Shown here: positions 45,199 to 52,912 of the stretch, piece by piece
Position numbering within the stretch: position 1 is the first letter of the stretch
Layout of the letters: every line of letters starts with the position of its first letter
DNA from: Halobacillus massiliensis
Lineage (GTDB): Bacteria; Bacillota; Bacilli; Bacillales; Halobacillaceae
Direction: 5' to 3'
Length of the DNA: 64,000 nt
NCBI RefSeq assembly: GCF_900166625.1
Contig: NZ_LT800499.1
Location: 2,769,361-2,833,360 of the forward strand
The notes under the pieces: model-generated
Databases searched by the model: none
What the model saw: the letters and a program-made list of their open reading frames with translations, nothing else
Told to the model about the DNA's origin: nothing
Made by a program: the position numbers and the translations under genes

Positions 45199-46428
45199 TT
45201 ATGAATGAGTAGATTCCCCACCGTCTACATGAAGCACTTGGCCCGTAACGAAACGAGAATCATCAGAAGCTAAATACACATATGTTGGGGCAAGTTCAAA
45301 TGGATGGGCTACCCGTTGCATCGGGTTAGAGGCACCATATACAGCAACCTGATCTGATGAGAAGCTAGCAGCGATAAGAGGTGTCCATATCCGTCCAGGT
45401 GCTACAGCATTAACCCGAATCCCTTTATCTACCACATTATTCGCCAAAGCACGCGTGAATCCCACGTTAGCCCCTTTTGTTGCCGTGTAATCAATCATTT
45501 GTTTTTCTCCAACATAAGTTACTACAGAAGAAGTTTGTATGATTGAACTTCCTGGTTTCATGTAAGGAAGTGCTGCTCTGGTTGTATAGAAGTGGGAATA
45601 GATATTCACCTTAAATGTATCATCGAATTGCTGGTCCGTAATGTCCATCAGGTTCTTTTGCTGGAACTGGATTCCTACATGGTTACAGAGGACATCAAGA
45701 CGGCCAAACGTCTTGATGGTTTGCTCTACGATTGCGATACACTGCCGTTTATCCCGCAAGTCACCTGGCATTAGCAAACATCGCTGACCGAGTTGTTCCA
45801 CCCTCGCTCTGGTTCGGTTTGCATCATCATGTTCATTTAAGTAAGCGATGGCTACGTCGGCTCCTTCTTTGGCAAATGCAATTGCGACCGCCGCCCCAAT
45901 TCCGCTATCACCCCCTGTAATAAGCGCGACTTTTCCTTTTAATTTTCCGCTGCCTCTATAATTTGGGTTTTCAATGATCGGCCGGGGCACCATTAACCCT
46001 TCGACACCTGGATGAAAGAGCTGACGCTGTTCGGGTAAATTCAACGGAATTTCCTCATACTTGGTTATTTTTCCATAGTTAGGGTACATCGGGTATGGGT
46101 GTTCCACTTTGTTTGCATCAAACTCTTGTTGCAACTGTTGGATCTGCTGCAACTTCATTTGATTCTTCGGACCCATTACATGATTATTTTGATATTGACC
46201 CGTCACGTTGCTCCCTGGATACCGATTCATTTGTGACATGTGATATTGAGGCGATTGAGCCATTTGAGGCATCTGGTAATACGGCATCTGATTCACTTGT
46301 TGGATATAATTCATTTGCGAGTGTTGCATTTCCGACATATGGTGGATGGAATCCATTTGATCCGCAGAATCCATATCTTGCATTTGATCCATCTGTGGAA
46401 TTTGGCGATCTTTCTTTTCTTGACTCAT
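45199..46428 (-). CDS. SDR oxidoreductase with Met/Gln-rich N-terminal domain
   Basis: A 409-residue protein. Residues 1 to about 115 are extremely rich in Met and Gln (repeated [20 protein letters not shown]), low complexity and probably disordered. Residues about 155-409 are an SDR domain: [10 protein letters not shown], catalytic TSSVVTYVG and YTATKGA (Tyr-x-x-x-Lys). The usual NNAG reads CNHVG. It is a paralogue of 16865-17728, whose tail is short. AGGAGG lies six bases before ATG 46428. A sigma-K-like promoter upstream points to mother-cell expression and spore-coat location. Confidence 0.85.
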   Translation of the reverse strand: MSQEKKDRQIPQMDQMQDMDSADQMDSIHHMSEMQHSQMNYIQQVNQMPYYQMPQMAQSPQYHMSQMNRYPGSNVTGQYQNNHVMGPKNQMKLQQIQQLQQEFDANKVEHPYPMYPNYGKITKYEEIPLNLPEQRQLFHPGVEGLMVPRPIIENPNYRGSGKLKGKVALITGGDSGIGAAVAIAFAKEGADVAIAYLNEHDDANRTRARVEQLGQRCLLMPGDLRDKRQCIAIVEQTIKTFGRLDVLCNHVGIQFQQKNLMDITDQQFDDTFKVNIYSHFYTTRAALPYMKPGSSIIQTSSVVTYVGEKQMIDYTATKGANVGFTRALANNVVDKGIRVNAVAPGRIWTPLIAASFSSDQVAVYGASNPMQRVAHPFELAPTYVYLASDDSRFVTGQVLHVDGGESTHS

Positions 46429-46443
46429 GGCAAACCTCCTGAT

Positions 46444-46487
46444 AGTAAACGTTCTGTTTACTGTATGATGGGCAGAAAAGTGAAGTG
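46444..46487 (-). promoter_or_regulatory. Candidate sigma-K promoter and inverted repeat of SDR gene
   Basis: On the minus strand CATACAGTA (46459-46467) fits the sigma-K -10 CATANNNTA, and CAC (46485-46487) is 17 bases upstream, as the AC -35 requires. A perfect inverted repeat AGTAAAC-N5-GTTTACT (46444-46462) overlaps the -10 and start point, and may be an operator. Confidence 0.5.
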
Positions 46488-46609
46488 CCTGTTTCCATTC
46501 CAACCATTTGAGGTACACTTGTCCTATCTAGGAAATAAAGACTTGCTCCCCATTAATGGGCTTTGAATAAAGTAAAAAGTAAGATAAAATATCAAGGAGG
46601 TTGCTTTTT

Positions 46610-46774
46610 TTGCGATTCGAATTTAATCCGGAAGTAAAATTATTACTGGTAAACTATTCCGAGGAAAAAGTAAGGATGGATTATATCAATCATTCCTGGC
46701 CAATGTCAGAAATAGGATGGAGACCGCCTTTCTATACAAACCCTCGTTATGGTTTTAATCACCCTATCATTTAG
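46610..46774 (+). CDS. Hypothetical 54-aa protein
   Basis: Short frame starting at TTG 46610, nine bases after AAGGAGG. Sequence begins M-R-F-E-F-N-P-E and ends with Pro/Tyr/Trp-rich RPPFYTNPRYGF. A terminator (46829-46866) follows. It is divergent from the Met/Gln-rich SDR. The strong ribosome site is the main support; no family recognised. Confidence 0.5.
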   Translation: MRFEFNPEVKLLLVNYSEEKVRMDYINHSWPMSEIGWRPPFYTNPRYGFNHPII

Positions 46775-47074
46775 CAAGTTTATATTTTTAGACATTAAAA
46801 AAAAGATTCACAAGCTAACGTCAATGAGCCTGTATTATGGAGTAATCTCTAATACAGGTATTTTTGATTTCAGATAAATTAATGGCGATTTGTTTGCAAA
46901 TGGTCCTGATTACATGTTAATGGGATGTAGAGGAGTGATCTACTTTCCAGAAATGAATCTAACTGGTTCTCCTCATAAAGGAATGGCAGTTAATTTATTG
47001 GTACTGCTGGAATCGAATAAAATGGATAGTTTCACGAAGCTTTCTCATCCCTGGCGAAAAGGGGGACTACCCGA
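46775..47074. other. Intergenic with terminator
   Basis: About 300 bases. Holds the terminator at 46829-46866; an open frame at 46890-47123 has no ribosome site and overlaps the spo0E-like gene. Confidence 0.5.
46829..46866 (+). terminator. Terminator of 54-aa protein gene
   Basis: CCTGTATTA (46829-46837) pairs with TAATACAGG (46850-46858), then TATTTTTG. Confidence 0.75.
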
Positions 47075-47248
47075 TTACTTTCCCTTACGAATATATTCAT
47101 TTATTAGTTCATCAAGTATTTGACTGGTTTCCAATGTTTCCTTATGCGTTAACCCCAGCTTTCCCCCAAGGATCAGGAGACGTTTTCTTCTGTATTCTAT
47201 CTCTTGTAGGAGACTCTGCTTGTATGTAATTGCGTTTATTCGTTTCAT
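47075..47248 (-). CDS. Spo0E-like aspartyl-phosphate phosphatase
   Basis: A 57-residue protein of two helices with the Spo0E family signature: GLTHKETLETSQILDELINEY, where S-Q-x-L-D is the catalytic motif of phosphatases that remove the phosphate from Spo0A~P and so delay sporulation. AAAGGA is seven bases before ATG 47248. The frame is short but motif and length match Spo0E, YisI and YnzD. It is monocistronic. Confidence 0.85.
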   Translation of the reverse strand: MKRINAITYKQSLLQEIEYRRKRLLILGGKLGLTHKETLETSQILDELINEYIRKGK

Positions 47249-47461
47249 TATCTAGTCCTTTCTATGATATTTCACGGCATTCCTCCTGTTCTCACGCGTA
47301 CAAAGCCTATAATAGAGGCTTTTAATCTTGAGACTATACTATAACTTTACAAATTACTTGTCTAATAGACTTCAGTCAGCATTTCACTAGTTTCAACCAA
47401 AACTATAATCATTTCAGCCAACAAGTTGGTATGTTGAATCAACTTTTTCAAAGATCGTAAG
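47249..47461. other. Intergenic, no gene seen
   Basis: About 210 bases, AT-rich, no coding potential seen. Likely contains the promoter of the spo0E-like gene. Confidence 0.5.
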
Positions 47462-47488
47462 AAAAAACTCGACAAAATATGCCGAGTT
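47462..47488 (-). terminator. Terminator of PAS-LytTR regulator
   Basis: Minus strand AACTCG-N11-CGAGTT followed by T-run (A6 on plus at 47462-47467). Confidence 0.7.
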
Positions 47489-47490
47489 CT

Positions 47491-48240
47491 TCAATGGGAT
47501 TTATAGGTTTTTAGCCGTTGTACGGAATCCTTGGATATCTTTACCGATTTATCATAATCGTAAAAGTGTCCGCAGTATTTCTGGTTTTTCTGTTCTATGA
47601 CTTCTAAATAATCTATATTCAAAATGTACGACTTATGGCATCTAAAAAAACTATCATCTAATTGCTGATTTAAACTGGTTAAAGATTCATATGTCTCCGC
47701 ATGTTTTTTATAGGAATAGATGACAGACTTTCTGTTTACTCTCTCAATAAAAACAATTTCTGCCAATGGAATGAAAATAAATTTACTGTTCTCTTTTATA
47801 ACCAGTTTTTTTCTTTCAGATTTAAGGCTTTGCTTCATTTGATTTATTTCAGGGAGTTGCTGCATAACACTATATTGTTTTGCTTCTATTGTTGATAGCG
47901 CAGTAACATCAATGCACGATCCCACCACCTCCACTACTTCCCCATTCTTAAAAACCGGTCTTAAACATGCGAAATAATGAATACCCTTATTCTCACTTTC
48001 ATAGTGGACTGTTTCACCTTTCCAGGCTTTACAGTAATATTCTTTTTTGAAGTTTGCTATGTCATATGGTAAGAATTCATCGAGGTTTTTACCCAAAATA
48101 TCAGTTTGCTTAAAACCAAGATTATAGAGTAGCTGTCCTTCAACCTCGGTATGGATGAACTCATTCTGCTTTCTTGTGAATTTATAAACCATCCCCGTAT
48201 GCCGAAGGTCTACTTGTTTTACATACCGATAATCCTTCAT
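47491..48240 (-). CDS. PAS-LytTR transcriptional regulator
   Basis: A 249-residue protein. N-terminal PAS-like sensor (LLYNLGFKQTDILGKNLDEFLP and HYFACLRPVFKNGEVVEVVGSCIDVT near 90-115), a helical linker, then a C-terminal LytTR DNA-binding domain (FIPLAEIVFIERVNRKSVIYS, FFRCHKSYILNIDYLEVI). The sensor replaces the usual REC domain, so it probably senses a ligand directly and needs no kinase. GAGGAG is six bases before ATG 48240; the 26-codon upstream extension lacks signals. Confidence 0.82.
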   Translation of the reverse strand: MKDYRYVKQVDLRHTGMVYKFTRKQNEFIHTEVEGQLLYNLGFKQTDILGKNLDEFLPYDIANFKKEYYCKAWKGETVHYESENKGIHYFACLRPVFKNGEVVEVVGSCIDVTALSTIEAKQYSVMQQLPEINQMKQSLKSERKKLVIKENSKFIFIPLAEIVFIERVNRKSVIYSYKKHAETYESLTSLNQQLDDSFFRCHKSYILNIDYLEVIEQKNQKYCGHFYDYDKSVKISKDSVQRLKTYKSH

Positions 48241-48507
48241 TCCGTTCTCCTCGCTAACCTTTATATGTGTAATCATTGGTACAAAGTTCAAACCTTCCAA
48301 ACGGAAAATAATTTTCACATTATTCTGTATTATACCATATAAAAAACCTTGGATAGATTTATTTAAGGCAGGAGAATTTTAAACTATAAAATACAATTTC
48401 GCAGATAAGGAAACCTGTCTATACATTACTTTTAATTCTTTATAGATTAAATATCCTAAATGGAAATTTACTGGGAATCTTTCAAAATTAGAGGTGAAAT
48501 CAATGAC

Positions 48508-48750
48508 CTATTGTTCAGCCTGCTGTCCCGAAAGCGATCTTGTCTCTGACAGCTTTTGTGGAAACTTTACAGTAAGAATATCTTTTAAAGCCATCTCCAA
48601 AGCCAAAGCGTTATCCTGCAATTGCTGCTCATCTAGTTGCAGTTTTTCTTCTCTCTCTTGTTCTTTAAAAATTTCTTGAACCATTTCTACATGTTCCGGA
48701 AGTATCAATGATGTCCATTTAATTGTCCCTCGATCATTTGGATTCTCCAT
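48508..48750 (-). CDS. YolD-like protein
   Basis: An 80-residue protein with the YolD signature DRGTIKWTSLILPEHVEM near 6-23, followed by a Glu/Gln-rich helix. YolD proteins are usually encoded with the Y-family DNA polymerase UvrX or with prophages. Its ATG overlaps the stop of the WYL gene (TAATG). The polymerase gene is missing here. Confidence 0.82.
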   Translation of the reverse strand: MENPNDRGTIKWTSLILPEHVEMVQEIFKEQEREEKLQLDEQQLQDNALALEMALKDILTVKFPQKLSETRSLSGQQAEQ

Positions 48751-48971
48751 TATGCTTCTTTCCTTTCACGAGGTTTATATGGATAAATGGAAAGAATACT
48801 ATCTTTCCTAAATGAACGTACTTTCTTTTTTGTATAACAGTATCCAAGGATATGTTCTTCTTCATTCTTCACTGTTCTAATTACTCGGTATGATAGCTCT
48901 CCTTGTGAATCCATATAAATCATTTCAAGCTTTATTTTTTCTTCACTAGCTTTGATTAACAAATTTTCCAT
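48750..48971 (-). CDS. Small WYL-like domain protein
   Basis: A 73-residue protein: IKLEMIYMDSQGELSYRVIRTVK...HILGYCYTKKKVRSFRKDSILSIYPYKP. This matches the beta-barrel WYL domain in miniature; WYL domains bind nucleic acids or nucleotides and regulate DNA-damage and defence genes. GAGGTG is seven bases before ATG 48971. It is the first gene of a two-gene unit with yolD, behind a LexA box. Confidence 0.75.
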   Translation of the reverse strand: MENLLIKASEEKIKLEMIYMDSQGELSYRVIRTVKNEEEHILGYCYTKKKVRSFRKDSILSIYPYKPRERKEA

Positions 48972-48988
48972 GATTATCACCTCGTTCA

Positions 48989-49033
48989 CGAACGTTTGTT
49001 CTGATTATATTCATCCCGAGTCTTTTTAATCAA
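48989..49033 (-). promoter_or_regulatory. SOS promoter with LexA box
   Basis: -35 TTGATT (49028-49033 on plus as AATCAA) and -10 TATAAT (49004-49009 on plus) are 18 bases apart on the minus strand. The Bacillus LexA box pattern CGAAC-N4-GTTC is seen as CGAACGTTTGTTCT (48989-49002), directly after the -10, where repressor would block transcription of the WYL-yolD unit. Confidence 0.75.
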
Positions 49034-49097
49034 TAAAAGATTCCGTTAGTTACGGTGCACATTACTGAAGAAAGCTTTTTCAGAGGGTTACATTTAG

Positions 49098-49602
49098 GTT
49101 TTCGAGGCAATTATTTTTGAGATCTTAGGAGCGGTGTTGGCGCTGACTACTAAACCGGTGTATTTATTTTATTCCTTGATGCAGCAAGTAAACATGAAAC
49201 CGAAGTATGTGTATAGCTTTATGGCGGCAATCAGGCTGATTCCATTGATGATTGAAGAGATGAAGACCCTTCATCACGCTTTGAAGGTCCGGGGAGTTCA
49301 GAAAAAATGGGGTGAGAGGTTTTTATCATAAACTAAAGTCTTATTCGATTCCTCTTCTTTCCAATAGTATAAGAGGAGCTTATCGAATTGCAGTTGCTAT
49401 GGAAACAAAACCTTTTTCTAAACATACCCGTCGGACGTTCTTCTATAAATTAGGGTTTTCTAAGTTTGATGTTATGTTTTTGCTTTATTTAGCCGTTACC
49501 ATTTGCACTTTCCGTACTTATCAATCATTGATGTTCGTTATGAGGGATAATGTTGGGGAGCTATATTCATCTAGAATTTTAAAGAAAAATACAAATCCAT
49601 GA
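49098..49602 (+). pseudogene. EcfT-type transporter gene, truncated and frameshifted
   Basis: The first frame (49098-49331) reads LTTKPVYLFYSLMQQVNMKPKYVYSFMAA...LHHALKVRGVQKKWG. The second frame, beginning near 49312, continues VRGFYHKLKSYSIPLLSNSIRGAYRIAVAMETK and then KLGFSKFD. Together they are the C-terminal half of the membrane T-component of an energy-coupling-factor vitamin importer (YkoC/CbiQ-like). One extra G in the GGGG run at about 49309 explains the frame change. The N-terminal helices are missing, as are the partner ATPase and S genes. Confidence 0.7.
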
Positions 49603-49673
49603 CTTGTTTTCACTCAGCTATGGAAACCTAAGAGTAAGACGCTGAGGTTTCTTCGGAGTGAAAGGAGCAGATG

Positions 49674-50648
49674 ATGAAGGAATTATTGGGATTATTAAAA
49701 CAAGGCAATAAGCCTGCCTTAATGGCATGTATCATGAATGCCGTTATAGCTATCATAAAAGCGATTGCTTTTTTTATAACAGGCAATGTGGCGATGTTTG
49801 CTGAGACGATGCACAGTATTGGTGATACAGCTAACCAGTTTTTCGTATTTATTGGATCCGCTTTAAGTAAAAAATCCCCAACGAACCGATTTCCTAATGG
49901 CTTTGCGAGGCTTGTAAACTTAGTTTTGCTTGGGGCCGTGATCATTGTGGGAATATTAGCGTATGAAACCATTAGAGAAGGCATTCATCACATTACGGAG
50001 CCTCCTGCAGCTGGTTCGTGGTTTTGGTTGAATATCGCTGTTTTAGGAATCGCAGCCATATTGGAAGCTATTGTTTTGAATAAAGCCATGAAGCAAGTAT
50101 TGGTTGATATTGGAAAAGAACAAGTAAAAGGCATTAATGTGGTGATGGTAAGTCTTAAGAATATAAAGGGAGCTAAGCCTGCCACAAAGCTCGTCTTTTT
50201 AGAGGATATGGTAGCGACACTCGGGGCAATAATCGCTATCGTATCTATTGTGATTGCAACCTATACAACGTTTCATGCAGCGGAGGGGTATGCTTCTATC
50301 CTCATTGGTCTCATGCTTTTTTATGTGGTCGCACGTATATTTCTCGACAATGCCGCTGGTGTTCTAGGAGTGGCGGATGAACAAATGGAAGAGAAGATTG
50401 GTAAGTTTGTTTTTGAGGAAAAACATGTGAAAGATATTCAAAAGCTGATGGTCATGAAAGAAGGGGAGGAGCTGCACGTGGAGCTTAAGGTCGAATTTGA
50501 TCCGGATATGTCCATAGCAAAGGCTTCTGATGTCCTAGAAGGGATAGAAAGAAAGATTTTAAATGAGCGTGGAGTTACTGAAGTGATCATTGAATCTGAT
50601 AAGGATGATGAAATTCTAAGCTGGCAAGGAACGGAAGAAGAAAATTAA
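49674..50648 (+). CDS. Cation diffusion facilitator (CDF) family transporter
   Basis: A 324-residue membrane protein with the CDF layout: metal-site residues in TM2 (AETMHSIGDTANQ) and TM5 (LVFLEDMVATLG), six helices, and a C-terminal cytoplasmic domain (GEELHVELKVEFDPDMS). The residues at the TM2/TM5 site differ from the classic DHHD of zinc transporters (Glu/His/Asp in TM2 and Glu/Asp in TM5), so the metal may be other than zinc. Start: second ATG 49674, six bases from AAAGGAG. Terminator follows. Confidence 0.85.
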   Translation: MKELLGLLKQGNKPALMACIMNAVIAIIKAIAFFITGNVAMFAETMHSIGDTANQFFVFIGSALSKKSPTNRFPNGFARLVNLVLLGAVIIVGILAYETIREGIHHITEPPAAGSWFWLNIAVLGIAAILEAIVLNKAMKQVLVDIGKEQVKGINVVMVSLKNIKGAKPATKLVFLEDMVATLGAIIAIVSIVIATYTTFHAAEGYASILIGLMLFYVVARIFLDNAAGVLGVADEQMEEKIGKFVFEEKHVKDIQKLMVMKEGEELHVELKVEFDPDMSIAKASDVLEGIERKILNERGVTEVIIESDKDDEILSWQGTEEEN

Positions 50649-50660
50649 GTATGATTGTCC

Positions 50661-50704
50661 CAAAGCCACTCCTTTCTTGTTCGAAACAGGAAAGGAGAGC
50701 CTTT
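50661..50704 (+). terminator. Terminator of CDF gene
   Basis: CTCCTTTC pairs with GGAAAGGAG (50668-50696 region) with a 12-base loop, ends in CCTTTTG. Confidence 0.7.
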
Positions 50705-50819
50705 TGACTAGGATAGTATCCTCCTTAAACATAGGAAAAATTCGTATTTTTCTAATATCATTGGATAGTTCAAGCTGCCTTTGGGGAACGTAATAAAAAT
50801 TTTAAAGGGTGAGCGGACC

Positions 50820-51488
50820 ATGGTATTGATTATTAAAATCTTATCCCTATACTTAATCGCCATCGTTATAATGAGATTAATGGGGAAGTCCACTATTATT
50901 CAAATGACTCCTTACGATTTGGTTGCGATCATTATCATTGGAACCGTCGTGTCTGAACCATTAATTAGTACGGAATATCTGCCAACCATTTATGCTTTAG
51001 GAATCTTAGTCAGCTTACACATAGTGTTTGGTAAACTAACGCTTTGGCAATGGGGGAACGGGTTCTTCTTAGGGAAACCTACTATCTTAGTTAAAAATGG
51101 TGAGATTGTAGAGGATAATATTGAAAGATCAAGGTTATCTATCGCCCAGCTGCTCTCGATTCTAAGAAGTAAAGGTTACCCTAAAATAAGCGATGTTGAA
51201 TATGCCATGCTGGAGCCTATCGGTGAAGTAAGTGTAATACCTAAACCAGGTAACTCTCCTGTGACCGTAGAGCACATGGATATTTGCATCGATGATGAAG
51301 GTTTGCCTATTGCCGTTATTATTGATGGAAAAATCCAGCATAAAAACTTGGTGCTGTTGGGAAAGTCTAAAGAATGGCTGCTCGACCACCTCGACCAACA
51401 TGATTTGCAAGATAAAGATATCATTTATGCTTATGTGAGTGAGAAGACAAAGCGGTTAAAAATTAATAAAAGGAAAAAGAAAAAATGA
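50820..51488 (+). CDS. YetF/DUF421 family membrane protein
   Basis: A 222-residue protein with three N-terminal helices and a C-terminal cytoplasmic domain: RLMGKSTIIQMTPYDLVAIIIIGTVVSEP is the family's hallmark, followed by FFLGKPTILVKNGEI and LSIAQLLSILRSKGY. YetF and YdfR-like proteins are spore- or membrane-associated in Bacillus; function unclear. ATG 50820 preceded by GGTGA; the 13-codon upstream extension is discounted. The C-terminus is very basic (KRKKKKK). Confidence 0.85.
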   Translation: MVLIIKILSLYLIAIVIMRLMGKSTIIQMTPYDLVAIIIIGTVVSEPLISTEYLPTIYALGILVSLHIVFGKLTLWQWGNGFFLGKPTILVKNGEIVEDNIERSRLSIAQLLSILRSKGYPKISDVEYAMLEPIGEVSVIPKPGNSPVTVEHMDICIDDEGLPIAVIIDGKIQHKNLVLLGKSKEWLLDHLDQHDLQDKDIIYAYVSEKTKRLKINKRKKKK

Positions 51489-51512
51489 AACCTCTTTTCA
51501 TTTTGAATAAAT

Positions 51513-51535
51513 AACCCAGAAAATTGGGTTTTTAT
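51513..51535 (+). terminator. Terminator of yetF-like gene
   Basis: Short stem AACCCA/TTGGGTT followed by T5, 25 bases after the stop. Confidence 0.6.
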
Positions 51536-51631
51536 TAAATAGGACTAATTCTATAACGGTGGTGTAGCGATGGAAAAAGATAAGTACGATATCTGACATT
51601 ACGACGCATGTACATAATCCTTATGAAATCG

Positions 51632-52291
51632 TTAAGGACTTATTAAAGAATCTGTTTTGTATTGACCAGCTCTCTTCTTATAGACCTTTGATATCGTATT
51701 TAGGCAAAACGCTGGAAGCTTTTTCGGAAAAAACCACCGTGAATAATAGCGGTCAAACGCCTGCTTCAAATCCTTCCACTGCGTGCAATTTTTCGTTTGC
51801 TTATAACGAGCCACGTCTATTACCTTCATCGTGTCGTCCTTCGTTAAAAGTAAATTGTGCAGGTGAATGTCTGATGGGTTTAAGTCGTTTTCACGTGCAA
51901 ATGCAATCGCCTTATCCACTTCAACGATGTGTCGGCGACGAATGCGCCTTCCTTCTAGCATGCATTGAAAGAGTGTCTTTCCATCTATATAATCCATCAC
52001 AAAATAATTAGTTCCGACCTCGTAAAGCGTTGGAAAATAGGAGCTTCCGGCAAGCCTGTCATAAATCTCTGCTTCTAGCTTGGCAAGATGCTCAAAAGGT
52101 GGATAAAACACTTTAATCGCCTTCTGCACATGCGGAAGCTTAAATACATAGGCACTTCTTCCACTGCCGATGAGGCGCAACCGCTCATCATAGGTTTTAA
52201 GTTCAATTTTTCTCTTGCAGACCAAAAACTTTACACTATCAGCAAGGTCTTTGTATTCTTGAGTTGAATCCACAAAACCGATCTCTTTCAT
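51632..52291 (-). CDS. Protein-kinase-like protein (YrzF type)
   Basis: A 219-residue small kinase fold. Glycine loop RLIGSGRSAYVFK near 40, Lys in KAIKVFYPPFE, and a catalytic loop SDIHLHNLLLTKDDTMKVIDVARY near 140-165. There HRD is replaced by SDIHLHN (catalytic Asp then His-Asn), and DFG by DVA. Such proteins (B. subtilis YrzF) are short Hanks-type kinases of unknown target. Starts at ATG 52291 after AGGTGG. It lies 10 bases after a 41-codon basic protein gene. Confidence 0.75.
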   Translation of the reverse strand: MKEIGFVDSTQEYKDLADSVKFLVCKRKIELKTYDERLRLIGSGRSAYVFKLPHVQKAIKVFYPPFEHLAKLEAEIYDRLAGSSYFPTLYEVGTNYFVMDYIDGKTLFQCMLEGRRIRRRHIVEVDKAIAFARENDLNPSDIHLHNLLLTKDDTMKVIDVARYKQTKNCTQWKDLKQAFDRYYSRWFFPKKLPAFCLNTISKVYKKRAGQYKTDSLISP

Positions 52292-52301
52292 TCCTTTCCA
52301 C

Positions 52302-52427
52302 CTACCTCTTTTTCTGACCCTTTCGCTTTGCAATTTCCTTTTGAATGACTGGCCACACATGTTTCTGAGCCTTTTGCAAACCTTTCTTCACAGCCTTATT
52401 CTTTAATAATTTTAATATCTTGGACAT
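52302..52427 (-). CDS. Basic 41-aa protein
   Basis: A very basic peptide (about 16 Lys/Arg of 41) beginning MSKILKLLKNKAVKKG and ending KRKGQKKR. GGGAGGG is seven bases before ATG 52427. It lies 10 bases upstream of the kinase-like gene on the same strand, so a small operon is likely. Possible role as a kinase-associated or nucleic-acid-binding peptide; that is inference. Confidence 0.6.
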   Translation of the reverse strand: MSKILKLLKNKAVKKGLQKAQKHVWPVIQKEIAKRKGQKKR

Positions 52428-52912
52428 ATGAGCACCCTCCCATGTTTTCCAAAAGAAAAAGAGACATCAACCAACCGGCAATCCGAAAAAAAATAAAAAG
52501 AGACCTTTGCCCGCACAATGCATGGCAAAGGTCTCGCTAACAACAGTTATGTTGCCAACAATGCCGAGGACTTTTGTCCTGTAATGACGACAGTTGCTGA
52601 ACAGCTACTCCCCTTTGGGATGTGGTTATGAAGTTCTTCCACTTACTATAAGATCTTAACCTTTCACCGTCAATAGTATTTTTTGGAAGAAGATGTGTTA
52701 ATTTAAGCTTAATTTGGGATATCGCCATCATGCCGCATACCTTTTGACAAGTAGCTCTCAATACAAAATGAAATCCCTTATATACAAGTCTTTTAGCTAA
52801 CAAAGACACTTTTTTGATAAGTAACACATGAATGGACATGAGGGTTATCCAGTCAAAATCCGGTCATTTAAACCGTTGCTTTTAAAACGTTTAGTTATAG
52901 ACCTCTACACTT
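52428..52912. other. Intergenic region downstream of benE
   Basis: About 480 bases holding a terminator at 52484-52535. The right part (52731-52873) is the intact copy of the duplicated flank seen at 38931-39078. No convincing gene: a 100-codon frame here has no ribosome site. Confidence 0.6.
52484..52535 (-). terminator. Terminator at 3' end of catabolic operon
   Basis: GAGACCTTTGCC (52500-52511) pairs perfectly with GGCAAAGGTCTC (52524-52535), and the minus strand continues with T-rich sequence. It is the first strong terminator after benE, 380 bases downstream. Confidence 0.75.

Noticed and set aside
46095-46442. Long plus-strand open frames antisense to the Met/Gln-rich SDR gene.
   Set aside because: They are shadows of low-complexity codons; the minus frame carries the SDR domain and ribosome site.
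46890-47123. A 77-codon open frame on plus.
   Set aside because: No ribosome site, overlaps the convincing Spo0E-like gene on the other strand.
52537-52839. A 100-codon minus frame downstream of benE.
   Set aside because: No ribosome site, and the sequence belongs to the flank duplicated at 38931-39078, where the frame is not kept.
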